A DNA stretch of 38,068 nucleotides from contig JAIXVG010000563.1 in NCBI GenBank assembly GCA_027483145.1, positions 1-38,068 of the forward strand, in the 5' to 3' direction. This DNA is from Planctomyces sp. Its GTDB lineage: Bacteria; Planctomycetota; Planctomycetia; Planctomycetales; Planctomycetaceae. Under the pieces are notes generated by a model that saw only the letters and a list, made by a program, of their open reading frames with translations, did no database searches and had not been told where the DNA came from. Below, in pieces: positions 1 through 7,768 of this stretch; the stretch's first letter is position 1; the number at the start of each line of letters is the position of its first letter. A program made the position numbers and the translations under genes.

Positions 1-1383
1 ATCCCATATATCTTGTTCTTGCAGGACGGTCCCACCAAACGCGGGCATCGGTGTTCCCTTGATCCCGGCATACAGTCGACGATACAGATCAATCGGGCGT
101 CGTCCCCCTCGGTACTGACCCTTAGTTAAGTCGCGAGGTGGAATCGGGTTTCCCCAACTGTCGTGCAGCCCTTTAACCGCATACTTTTCATCGGAACCAG
201 GCTTGGCCCAATACTGATCCTGCGAAGAGCCATCCCCCCGTCCTGTGATCCCGTGGCAAGTGTAGCACTTAGTTTTGTCGGACAAGTAAAGCAGCCGTCC
301 CCGTTCGCGTGACGCTTCGTCGTCGTTGACCCGTTCAGAAATCGGCACGACCAAACTTCCTGAATCTTCCCCCCGCTTCCACAGGCTGGCGACGAAGTCG
401 GCAGTTTCTTCTTCAAGGTCAGGCAGATCATCCTTAACGAAACCAGCAAATGACTCCGATGCCTTTGCAAGAGCTGTTTCTGAGGTCAAAACAGGTTCTT
501 CGGGCTTCTCGCCTGCAGCAATCGCTTCAGCCTGCTTTTCTTCTGACTTCTTGATCGATTCGTTGACCCCATCGATTGTGAAGTCGGCCAATTCGTCGAT
601 CAGCCGTTTTTCGTATTCGCCCCGCATGGCCAACCAGCGAACATATTCAATCACCGCGGTTGTCTCATCCTCACCTAGTAAAAGAAACGAGGGCATATAT
701 GTCCCAGGAATCCCGTTGGCTAACAGTTGTCGCAAGTCCTCCCGAGTTGCCTTCTCGCCCGAATGAGTTGATGTAAACTTGAAGACCCCATTCCGAAAGT
801 CACGTGGCAGGGGATTGAGGTAAGGAGCCGTTGGCCCCTGACCATCGCCCGTCGTCCCATGACAATGCATACAGTTTCGCTGGTAGACTTTCTTCCCGAA
901 GACAAGCGTCTTTCCGGCATCGACCAGCATTCGATCACCGACTGCAACCTCTGCTGACGAACCGCTTGCAGTGAACTCTAGTTTCTCTCCGGCCGACTCA
1001 TACCGGGCGACGCGGTCTTCCCCAGCGGTTCGCTTTGCTCCGGACAGCCAGACGAGACTGCGATTGGCAATCGGTCCAGTGGGGGCCTCACCCTGCCACT
1101 CGATTGCTAACGCTGTTGGTGAATTGATCCCCTTGATTGTTCCCTCGTAGCCACCATACGCGACTGGAAACTTGGCCCAGGCAACCAGCGTATCGGGAGT
1201 TCCAAAGTTGTCGGCGATGACCTGCTTGATCTTGCCTGCAGCGGGGGCGATCAGCTTTGCCGTCCTCTCATTCGGCTTGAACTGAGCCATTGACGGCTTG
1301 CTGCAACCTGCTTGGGCCACCAGGCCCAGCATTCCCGCCAAACCCAGGATAGTTGCGACAGTTCTCTGACGATTCGAGTTCAT
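1..1383 (-). CDS. Diheme c-type cytochrome, 3' end cut by window edge
   Basis: The reading frame is open from an ATG at 1383 to the left edge (461 codons, no stop), so the C-terminus is missing. The N-terminus is a hydrophobic signal segment ending in an A-G-C lipobox-like site (about residue 25), followed by an uncharacterised region of roughly 140 residues. Two CxxCH heme sites follow: C171-M-H-C174-H175 and C373-Y-T-C376-H377. Each is followed by a plausible Met axial ligand (the GTYMPSF and GTPMPAF contexts), so both hemes are probably His/Met. Between the heme domains lies an acidic, Lys/Glu-rich linker. It is probably an exported or lipid-anchored electron carrier of a respiratory chain. 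The small lipoprotein at 1499-1672 lies just upstream on the same strand. Two cytochrome c domains are clear; the partner complex is not identified. Confidence 0.85.
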   Translation of the reverse strand, partial: MNSNRQRTVATILGLAGMLGLVAQAGCSKPSMAQFKPNERTAKLIAPAAGKIKQVIADNFGTPDTLVAWAKFPVAYGGYEGTIKGINSPTALAIEWQGEAPTGPIANRSLVWLSGAKRTAGEDRVARYESAGEKLEFTASGSSAEVAVGDRMLVDAGKTLVFGKKVYQRNCMHCHGTTGDGQGPTAPYLNPLPRDFRNGVFKFTSTHSGEKATREDLRQLLANGIPGTYMPSFLLLGEDETTAVIEYVRWLAMRGEYEKRLIDELADFTIDGVNESIKKSEEKQAEAIAAGEKPEEPVLTSETALAKASESFAGFVKDDLPDLEEETADFVASLWKRGEDSGSLVVPISERVNDDEASRERGRLLYLSDKTKCYTCHGITGRGDGSSQDQYWAKPGSDEKYAVKGLHDSWGNPIPPRDLTKGQYRGGRRPIDLYRRLYAGIKGTPMPAFGGTVLQEQDIWD

Positions 1384-1498
1384 TCCGGGAAATTCCAACT
1401 GACCGAAACACGGGCGACTGAAACGTCTTAAAGCAAGAGGGGGCGAATTTAAGGAGGGAGCAATACTTAATGGATTCTATCGCTGACCGGTATTGAAT

Positions 1499-1672
1499 TC
1501 ACTCTTCAGCTGCCGCACTCTTATCGGGCTTGTACTTCACCGTAGTCGGGACCGCCGTCCCTGATCCGCACCCGGAAAAAAGAATGCTGACTACCAGGCA
1601 TACTGCTCCGGCGGGCAGCATTCGACGGAAGAAAAAAGTTCCTTCTACAATCTTCCTAAGCCGATAATACAT
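1499..1672 (-). CDS. Small lipoprotein, unknown function
   Basis: This is a 57-codon ORF from an ATG at 1672 to a TGA at 1499. A basic N-terminus leads into a hydrophobic stretch and a lipobox-like L-F-S-G-C, then a short polar tail (about 22 residues) rich in Lys, Ala and Glu. An internal ATG at 1621 would give a 40-residue protein with a more conventional lipoprotein signal, and may be the true start; neither start has a convincing Shine-Dalgarno site. It precedes the diheme cytochrome gene by about 115 bp on the same strand, so the two may be cotranscribed. Tiny lipoproteins of this kind are common in Planctomycetota. No function can be assigned. Confidence 0.55.
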   Translation of the reverse strand: MYYRLRKIVEGTFFFRRMLPAGAVCLVVSILFSGCGSGTAVPTTVKYKPDKSAAAEE

Positions 1673-2263
1673 AAAGGTTTATCCGATATTCTGTCGGTTC
1701 GAGCGGCCATAACTGGCTACAGGAATCGGCAAGTGAAAAGTTGCTCGGCTAGCATGTCAGGACCGCTGACAGAATTTTTGCGTTCCGCGCTCGGCGAAAC
1801 AACTCGGCTTTGGCAAAGGGTGGCTAGAACCCCGTTTTTCTCGCGAAACGGAACTGCTCCAGCCGGTTGCGGCGATCAGTCAGGTAAATTGGACCGCAGA
1901 TCCAGGCCGATCGACTCCGGATTACCTAATTCTTTCGCCGAAATCGACCGGCAGCTTGGTCTCTACAATCCGTGCGTTCGGTTGTTTCACACCCCGCTCC
2001 CGTATTGTGATGTGGCGTTCTTTACCTGTTTTAAGTTGTGTTCAGTAAAACAGTTATGTTCGAAACACCCCTCTACAACCGCTGCGGGTTCTGACCGTTT
2101 AACCATTGAATGGGCTAGTGCAGGGACCTAAGCTGGAGGGAAAGTCAGCCTTGACCTTTCACGCCCACCTTAGCAGCCACCCTGGCAACTCGCCCGTTTC
2201 ATCTTGGCTATAACTCTATAACTCATTTGGCTGTATTGCTTTACCGCAGAAAGTCTGTTTCGT
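1673..2263. other. Intergenic region between divergent genes
   Basis: These 591 bases separate the leftward lipoprotein/cytochrome unit from the rightward inositol-phosphate synthase. A 132-codon ORF at 1733-2131 on the plus strand has no recognisable domain, low-complexity composition and no good ribosome site, and I do not accept it as a gene. Promoters for both divergent units should lie here, but I could not identify a convincing -35/-10 pair. Confidence 0.5.
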
Positions 2264-3475
2264 ATGTTGGCTCCCAAAGTAGGAATCTGGTTCGTCGGTG
2301 CCTGGGGTGGTGTTGCGACAACAGCAACCGTTGGCTTATTGGCACTCCAAAAAGGTCTAAGCGGAACCAGCGGCCTCGTTACGGAACGCCCCGAGTTCGC
2401 CAATTTGAAGCTTATCGATTGGCAGCAACTTGTCGTCGGGGGGCACGACATTCGGGAGACCACGTACTGGGCCAGCGCCCAGGAGCTCTGGGAAAAGTCC
2501 CGAGTTTTCTCACCCCCGCTTCTTGAAGCGATCAAATCCGATTTGGCACTCTTCGACCAGAACGTCAGGCAGGGAAGCCTGAAAAATGCTGGCAAGACAA
2601 TCACCTCGCTCGCTTCGCAGCCCACGGTAGAGCAGTCAGCCCCGGAAACTGCCATCGAAGCGATCCAGCGCTTGTCAGCCGACATGATCGAGTTCAAGGC
2701 CAGGCATCAACTGCAATCCGTTCTGGTGGTTAATGTTGCATCGACTGAGCCCCCTATCGATGCATCCCTCCGCGATCTGTCACTTGGCCAGTTGGAAGCA
2801 GGGCTCGCGAAAAACTCACTTGCTCTTCCACCCAGTTGCCTATACGCCATCGCAGCCATTCAAGCCGGCTTTGCCCATATCAACTTCACCCCATCGGTCG
2901 GAACCGATATCCCCTCGATAACCGAAATGGCTGAACGCGCTCGGGTGTTGCATACCGGTCGCGATGGCAAAACGGGCGAGACATTAATGAAGTCGGTCCT
3001 GGCGCCCATGTTTGCCGCCCGGAATCTGATGGTTCAAAGCTGGGTCGGGCACAACATCTTTGGAAACATGGATGGCAAAGTATTGGACGACCCGGTCAAC
3101 AAGTCCAACAAAGTTCGCTCTAAAGATCATTTGCTGCAGGAGATACTGGGGTACAAGCCCCAGACGCTCGTCTCCATCGAGTACATCGAATCGATGGGAG
3201 ACTGGAAGACGGCCTGGGATCATATTCACTTTGAAGGGTTTCTGGGGACAAAAATGATGCTCCAGTTCACGTGGCAGGGTTGCGACTCACTTCTCGCGGC
3301 ACCACTCGTACTGGACCTCGTGCGGCTGGTTGAGCGGGAATCTCGACGCGGGAAGTTTGGCCTCGCTACGTTTCTGGCGTCGTTTTTCAAAAGCCCGATG
3401 GGAAGCGACCAGCCCGAGTTCGCAAAGCAGTTCTGGCAATTGCAGCAGTGGGTGAATGATGTTCGCGAAGGTTGA
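2264..3475 (+). CDS. ino1: Myo-inositol-1-phosphate synthase (archaeal-type)
   Basis: This 403-residue protein matches the inositol-3-phosphate synthase family, which converts glucose 6-phosphate to inositol 1-phosphate using NAD. Visible marks are the N-terminal Rossmann motif V-G-A-W-G-G-V-A-T-T-A (residues 11-21), the central V-V-N-V-A-S-T-E-P segment, the substrate/NAD core N-F-T-P-S-V-G and D-G-K-T-G-E-T, and the catalytic-lysine region ending in the F-F-K-S-P-M motif near the C-terminus. The length and motif spacing resemble archaeal and actinobacterial enzymes rather than the longer eukaryotic form. The product would feed inositol lipids or inositol solutes. It stands alone here: the downstream gene is a membrane protein 133 bp away, separated by a MITE-like repeat. 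The ATG start at 2264 sits directly before the Rossmann strand and fits family length. Confidence 0.92.
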   Translation: MLAPKVGIWFVGAWGGVATTATVGLLALQKGLSGTSGLVTERPEFANLKLIDWQQLVVGGHDIRETTYWASAQELWEKSRVFSPPLLEAIKSDLALFDQNVRQGSLKNAGKTITSLASQPTVEQSAPETAIEAIQRLSADMIEFKARHQLQSVLVVNVASTEPPIDASLRDLSLGQLEAGLAKNSLALPPSCLYAIAAIQAGFAHINFTPSVGTDIPSITEMAERARVLHTGRDGKTGETLMKSVLAPMFAARNLMVQSWVGHNIFGNMDGKVLDDPVNKSNKVRSKDHLLQEILGYKPQTLVSIEYIESMGDWKTAWDHIHFEGFLGTKMMLQFTWQGCDSLLAAPLVLDLVRLVERESRRGKFGLATFLASFFKSPMGSDQPEFAKQFWQLQQWVNDVREG

Positions 3476-3492
3476 TCAAGGCGTCCAAAACC

Positions 3493-3590
3493 CTTAGAGC
3501 CTATCCGAGAACTCGCTGCTGCGGCGACGTGGTACGGTCAGATCGAAGGTTTCCGAACAAGCACAACCCGATTTTCGGATAGGTTCTTAG
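3493..3590. repeat. MITE-like inverted repeat with CTTAG direct repeats
   Basis: The left end reads CTTAG-AGCCTATCCGA (3493-3508) and the right end reads TCGGATAGGTT-CTTAG (3575-3590). The inner 11-base termini are inverted repeats with one mismatch. Each is flanked by the same 5-base CTTAG in direct orientation, as expected of a target-site duplication. The whole is 98 bp and contains no ORF. It fits a small non-autonomous element related to IS5-like transposons, whose targets often look like YTNAR, but no transposase is present in the window. CTTAG is almost palindromic, so part of the direct repeat could simply extend the inverted repeat. Confidence 0.55.
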
Positions 3591-3607
3591 CCTGCAAAGA
3601 GACTCCA

Positions 3608-5308
3608 GTGGGTCAATCCAAGCCATTAAAGGTTCCTGACACCTTTTTACTCACATGGCTGCTGGTGTGGACCGTCTGGTTTTCTTGCGCTGCTGCCGGA
3701 TTGTGGTTCGTCAACAGCTTCTCGACCGATATTCCTTCGGGCGATGACTTCGAACTAATCGAGGTCTTCACCGGCCACAAACCCCTGACCCTGCAATGGC
3801 TCTGGTCGCTCCACAACGAACACAGAATCTTTTTGCCGAGACTGCTGCTGTTGACGCTGCATCAGACAGTCGGGCTCCATTCTGCCGGGATGTACGCCAT
3901 CGTTGTCATCCTCAGCTTGTGTGCCATGATCTGCATCTTGGCCGCTTCCCAAATCCGGGGGCGGCCCTCTGTGACTGATACGTTTTTTCCACTGCTGTGG
4001 CTCCACTGGGGGCAAGCAGAGAATTTGCTCTGGAGCTTTCAGGTCGGATTTGCGCTCCCCTGCTTACTGATCGCAATCGTTGTCTTCTTGTTGGCGTCTA
4101 GTCGAACAGGTAGCCTGCAGAAGAAGCTAACCCTCTTAGGACTGATCACAATTGCCCTTACTCTGTGCGGCGGTAACGGCCTGCTCATGGCAGGGCCTCT
4201 GCTTGTGTTCTTGTGGTCCGTAGTCATTCGCCATGATCTTTATCAACAGTCAGACCCTGGTGCGTCTCCACGATCATGGTGGCCGGTGGTGGGCCTGCTT
4301 CTCGCGGCCTCGCTTTTCCTGTGCTTCTACTTCGTCGGGTTCCACCTTGCTCCGCGCGCAGCCTCTGTCCCACCTGGTCTTTCAAAGCGAGTTTCCACCC
4401 TCTTTCAATTCTTCGCAGTCGCGTGGGGACCTTACTACTCAGGCTATTGGGGAGTCGTTGGCCCGATAACGGTCTTTTTATTGATATGTTCTGCGGCTCT
4501 TATTCTCAACTCGGTATACCGAGAGAAGGAGAATCGGTTTCGATCACTCGGACTGCTGACGCTGCTTGTCAGCCCTGCATTGTTGGGTATTGCGGTCGCA
4601 ATCGCTCGCAGCGACCAGGGAGGGAACGCTCCTCGCTATACGACTCTGCTGCTGCCCAGTCTGGCTGCATGTTATCTGGTCGGAGTCTATGTCGTTCGGC
4701 CGCGATGGCGAACGGTATGGCAATCTTCGCTTTTAGTGATGGCTGTGGCGATCCAACTGAATTTCAGTTGGGCGCTTCGATATGGCGAAGCATTCGCAGA
4801 GCGTCGCTGGCAGTTCGTCAATTGCCTGAGGGCCGGGTTGCCATCAGCCGTGCTGTCGGCCATCTTTCATCAGGATCCATACCCGGTTTACATCGATGAG
4901 CGCATCTTGAACGATCGGCTCATCATGCTTCACAATGCAAAAGTGTACCCGTTCGCCGAAATGCCCGTTTCCGATCATGTCAACGTGCTGCGGACCGAGC
5001 AACTCGATTCAGGCACTACGTTTTTGCACAAGCTTTCGCTGAATCGTCCGACGCGGGTCTACTTAATCGAGTTCAACTTGGTGCGCAAAGGAAAGACTCA
5101 AGAGGTATTGCCCGTTACCGTGACTGGAACGAATTCCCTTGAACGTGACCAGTCAAGCTTGCGATGGCAGCAAGTTTGCGTTTCTGTTCCAGTCGAGCAT
5201 CGCAGCTTTCGGTACATTGTCAATTCGACCTTCGATACGCTTTCCTTTGAGAACGCTCGCTGGCCCGAAGAGTTCAGCATTACCAGCCTGGTTTTGTATA
5301 CCGACTGA
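3608..5308 (+). CDS. GT-C-like polytopic membrane protein
   Basis: This 566-residue protein has about ten to twelve hydrophobic segments between residues 13 and about 400, followed by a soluble C-terminal domain of about 160 residues rich in beta-type sequence. After the first membrane segment lies a G-D-D-F-E motif (D46, D47). An acidic pair in the first extracytoplasmic loop is the hallmark of GT-C glycosyltransferases that use polyprenyl-phosphate sugars. The architecture resembles GT39/GT87-type proteins, but no specific family is certain. The start is a GTG at 3608 after a weak AGAG; no upstream ATG is available. It sits 18 bp beyond a MITE-like repeat, so it is probably not cotranscribed with the inositol-phosphate synthase. 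Likely role: adding a sugar to a lipid, glycan or protein outside the membrane (inference). Confidence 0.6.
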   Translation: MGQSKPLKVPDTFLLTWLLVWTVWFSCAAAGLWFVNSFSTDIPSGDDFELIEVFTGHKPLTLQWLWSLHNEHRIFLPRLLLLTLHQTVGLHSAGMYAIVVILSLCAMICILAASQIRGRPSVTDTFFPLLWLHWGQAENLLWSFQVGFALPCLLIAIVVFLLASSRTGSLQKKLTLLGLITIALTLCGGNGLLMAGPLLVFLWSVVIRHDLYQQSDPGASPRSWWPVVGLLLAASLFLCFYFVGFHLAPRAASVPPGLSKRVSTLFQFFAVAWGPYYSGYWGVVGPITVFLLICSAALILNSVYREKENRFRSLGLLTLLVSPALLGIAVAIARSDQGGNAPRYTTLLLPSLAACYLVGVYVVRPRWRTVWQSSLLVMAVAIQLNFSWALRYGEAFAERRWQFVNCLRAGLPSAVLSAIFHQDPYPVYIDERILNDRLIMLHNAKVYPFAEMPVSDHVNVLRTEQLDSGTTFLHKLSLNRPTRVYLIEFNLVRKGKTQEVLPVTVTGTNSLERDQSSLRWQQVCVSVPVEHRSFRYIVNSTFDTLSFENARWPEEFSITSLVLYTD

Positions 5309-5688
5309 CAACTGGTCCTCGGAAACGTGACCAACCTTGCAGACTATGCGACCGTAATTGCTCTGTCTGCGCACCGCGTTTGCCGACTATCAGCACCAAT
5401 CGCGGCGAGGGCTCTTCATCATGAAGAGCATTTCCAAGTCCTTTCTGATATGGCGTTGCCGAACCGTCAATCCGGGGTTCTCGCACCAGCACAGCCATTT
5501 GTCCCAAGGAGGTGATGCGATGGAACTTCCTTCCGCGTAACCCTAACAGGCTAATCACGAAAATATAGATGCAGCGGGTTTCATTTTTCGGGAGAAACCG
5601 GCAGGATTTCTGAATCTGACAGGCGTTTCAGCCAGGTCGGCCGAATCGATACGCCCAAGTCTGTGCTCCGCTTACGTTGGACAATTCA
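5309..5688 (+). other. Leader region upstream of exported protein gene
   Basis: These 380 bases between two rightward genes hold two notable items. The first is a near-perfect Shine-Dalgarno site with a six-codon ORF (5506-5540, listed separately). The second is a potential hairpin GGTTTC (5577-5582)/GAAACC (5594-5599) with an 11-base loop and no following T-run. A 60-codon ORF at 5358-5540 contains the mini-ORF in frame, but its sequence does not look like a protein. Confidence 0.4.
5506..5540 (+). promoter_or_regulatory. Strong Shine-Dalgarno site plus six-codon ORF
   Basis: AAGGAGGTGAT at 5506-5516 matches eleven bases of the anti-Shine-Dalgarno complement. It is followed after an ideal 7-base gap by ATG (5520), then Glu-Leu-Pro-Ser-Ala and a TAA at 5538-5540. 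Strong sites like this are rare in this window. A small hairpin (5577-5599) and the start of the next gene (5689) follow. It could be a leader peptide acting on the downstream gene or a chance match. Confidence 0.35.
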
Positions 5689-6570
5689 ATGAAGATTGTT
5701 TTCGGCTCCGCTTTGTTGTTATTGCTTGGCATCACGTTTCTTTTAAACGAAACGGTCGCGAATGCAGAGGACTGGGAGACATGGTCGTCGAACACCGTGG
5801 CCGAGCGGTTTCGGAGGTCAGCCCAGTTTCAGGTTGGTGAAGAGGCTACGGCAAAACCAGCAGTCGTAGATGAAACCCCACGGCTCCGCTGGACCAACCC
5901 ATCCGCAGGAACAGTGCACGGCCTCGACTATCTCGTGCTCGATCAGGGAATTCCCGTCGCCTACTGCTCCGTCTACCAGTGGTTCTCGCCACTAACAAAT
6001 GCGACGGTGGACCTGACCAGTTTGTCGGCTCAGCCGATTCAGTTGAAGATGGGATCAAAGCTGGCCTGGGATTCGCATGAACCAGGAGTCAGTTTCACGC
6101 CAGTTGGTCAGCCGCTCCTCGCTACACTTCCAGCAGGCCAGCGACTGGCAGCCATGCGGCGACTGACTCAACAGTTCTCTGTGATACTTAACAGAGACAG
6201 CCGTGCCTCTTCGGACAACGTTGTTCGCACATTGAGACTTCTTGAGCGTCCGATCTATCGTTACGAGAAGCCAGCCGCACCGATTGTCGATGGCGGACTC
6301 TTTGCTTTCGTCGAAGGGACCGATCCCGAAGTTCTGCTTTGTCTCCAGTTTCGCGCAACTGACAAGGGGGAGCTGCAGCTCGAATACGCCTTCGCTCGCA
6401 CAAACAACAGCGAGCTGGTGGCCAAGCTAGGTGAGCAAACCGTCTGGACCGTTCCAGAAGTCGGCGAGGCATGGGTCGATAAGTCGCGTCCCTATTACTT
6501 GCTTTCCCTTGATGACTTAAAGCCCGCCCCCGAGGAGTTCACTGCAGCCGACAAACCCAGCGGTGAATAA
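5689..6570 (+). CDS. Exported protein of a planctomycete-type family
   Basis: This is a 293-residue protein with a clear signal peptide (hydrophobic residues 3-18, probable A-N-A cleavage near residue 26). I chose the ATG at 5689 because it opens directly into the signal peptide; a TTG at 5677 would add four residues. The mature part has two recognisable blocks. One lies around residues 185-200, where R-L-L-E-R-P-I-Y-R-Y-E is followed by a hydrophobic D-G-G-L-F-A-F-V-E-G-T-D-P-E-V-L-L strand. The other is a later Y-A-F-A-R-T segment followed by a V-W-T-V motif. I recall this pattern from many uncharacterised planctomycete exported proteins. No enzyme motif is seen. It probably works in the periplasm or cell envelope. 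Confidence 0.7.
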   Translation: MKIVFGSALLLLLGITFLLNETVANAEDWETWSSNTVAERFRRSAQFQVGEEATAKPAVVDETPRLRWTNPSAGTVHGLDYLVLDQGIPVAYCSVYQWFSPLTNATVDLTSLSAQPIQLKMGSKLAWDSHEPGVSFTPVGQPLLATLPAGQRLAAMRRLTQQFSVILNRDSRASSDNVVRTLRLLERPIYRYEKPAAPIVDGGLFAFVEGTDPEVLLCLQFRATDKGELQLEYAFARTNNSELVAKLGEQTVWTVPEVGEAWVDKSRPYYLLSLDDLKPAPEEFTAADKPSGE

Positions 6571-6646
6571 CAACCTATCCAGGAACAAAAGCGTGGCTTT
6601 TCGAACCTGCTCCAATTTTCCAAAAGAGCAAAGCGCTGCGACCCGC

Positions 6647-7765
6647 CTATGGGTGCAGCCCCGCAATCCCTGCCAGAATATCATCAAGCCCCTGTGAAAC
6701 TCGCCCAACGTCCAGCTCGTTAAAGCACGCCAAATGAGCCGTTCCGTGGAATGGACAAACCTTCTTGTAACTGGCCGCACACGAGACTTGCGTCGCAATC
6801 AATCGATGCCGTTGTCCAACCTCCCCGGCAAGTGAAGGCCCCGAAATCTCGGCCGACGTACACGTGAAGACGCCACAAACCGGCGTTCCGACAGCCGCAG
6901 CCAGATGGAGCGGCCCCGAGTCATTGGTCAAGACGCAATCAACTCGCTTAAGAATTGCCGGTAGCAACTGCAAGCTGGTCTGTCCTGTCAGATTGCACAC
7001 CGCCATTTTAGGGGCGAATCGTCTGATCGAGTTGGCGCACGAGTCAGTCAATTCCCGTTCCGCTTTACCGCCAATCAGGACAGCACTCCCGCCGAACTTG
7101 TTGGAAGCGTCTGCCACCACTTGCGCAAACTTCACCGCTGGCCAGCGTTTGGTCTCCCATTTCGCACCAGGGTGAACAGCAACAATCGGCCTGGGGAGGT
7201 CAGCCAATAGCTTATTGGCGGCATCTGCATACTCGTCAGGAATCGGCCATTCATAGGGTGGCCAGTCTGCATGAAATGCACTAGCGACGTGGCAATATCG
7301 CTGGTAGGCAGGTAGTTCCCAGCCTGTTGCATTGAATTGAGCGTGATTGGCCAGCCACGCCATTTCGCGAGAAGTCTCCATCCCCAGGCACAGCGTACCA
7401 CGTGCCGCAGCCGCCATCAGCCCTGTTCGCAATAGCCCCTGCAGGTCCAATACCAAGTCAAACTTCTCGTGATAAAGCCGTTGGTATAGCGCGAGCCAAC
7501 TTCCCCAGCTTCCCCGCCGTTCAAACGGAATCAAACCATCAATCATTGGGTGGTCGACCAGCAGGTCGTGTAGTTCCTGATTAATCACCCATTTGATCGA
7601 ACAGTCGGGAAACGCCTGTTTAATGGCAGGCAGAATGACTGTGGTCTGGGCAATATCCCCTAACGCGCTCGGCTTGATCACGCATGCTTTGGCCGGGGAG
7701 CTTGTCCCCTTGGACTTCCGGTTCCATAGCTCGGTCAACTGACCGATTGAAGCAACGCCTCGCAC
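6647..7765 (-). CDS. GT9 (ADP-heptose:LPS heptosyltransferase-type) glycosyltransferase
   Basis: This 372-residue protein has the GT9 two-Rossmann layout. An N-terminal I-K-P-S-A-L-G-D-I motif lies near residue 30, the interdomain V-H-P-G-A-K-W-E-T-K-R-W-P near residue 195 and the donor-binding N-D-S-G-P-L-H-L-A-A-A-V-G-T-P near residue 280. The GT9 family transfers heptose or a related sugar to the inner core of lipopolysaccharide at the cytoplasmic face. The C-terminal region has several cysteines. The start is a GTG at 7765, three bases past the lhgO stop, so the two genes are very probably cotranscribed and translationally coupled. About 25 residues precede the first family motif, so a later start is possible, but no better codon is seen. 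Confidence 0.85.
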   Translation of the reverse strand: MRGVASIGQLTELWNRKSKGTSSPAKACVIKPSALGDIAQTTVILPAIKQAFPDCSIKWVINQELHDLLVDHPMIDGLIPFERRGSWGSWLALYQRLYHEKFDLVLDLQGLLRTGLMAAAARGTLCLGMETSREMAWLANHAQFNATGWELPAYQRYCHVASAFHADWPPYEWPIPDEYADAANKLLADLPRPIVAVHPGAKWETKRWPAVKFAQVVADASNKFGGSAVLIGGKAERELTDSCANSIRRFAPKMAVCNLTGQTSLQLLPAILKRVDCVLTNDSGPLHLAAAVGTPVCGVFTCTSAEISGPSLAGEVGQRHRLIATQVSCAASYKKVCPFHGTAHLACFNELDVGRVSQGLDDILAGIAGLHP

Positions 7766-7768
7766 TTG

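Noticed and set aside
1733-2131. 132-codon plus-strand ORF upstream of the inositol-phosphate synthase
   Set aside because: No domain, odd composition, no ribosome site, and it lies wholly in a region expected to hold two divergent promoters.
4276-4899. 207-codon ORF inside the GT-C-like gene
   Set aside because: Out-of-frame shadow of a much better coding frame with clear membrane segments.
5506-5516. AAGGAGGTGAT as the antisense of a 16S rRNA 3' end
   Set aside because: No further 16S sequence surrounds it; it is best read as a ribosome binding site or a chance match.
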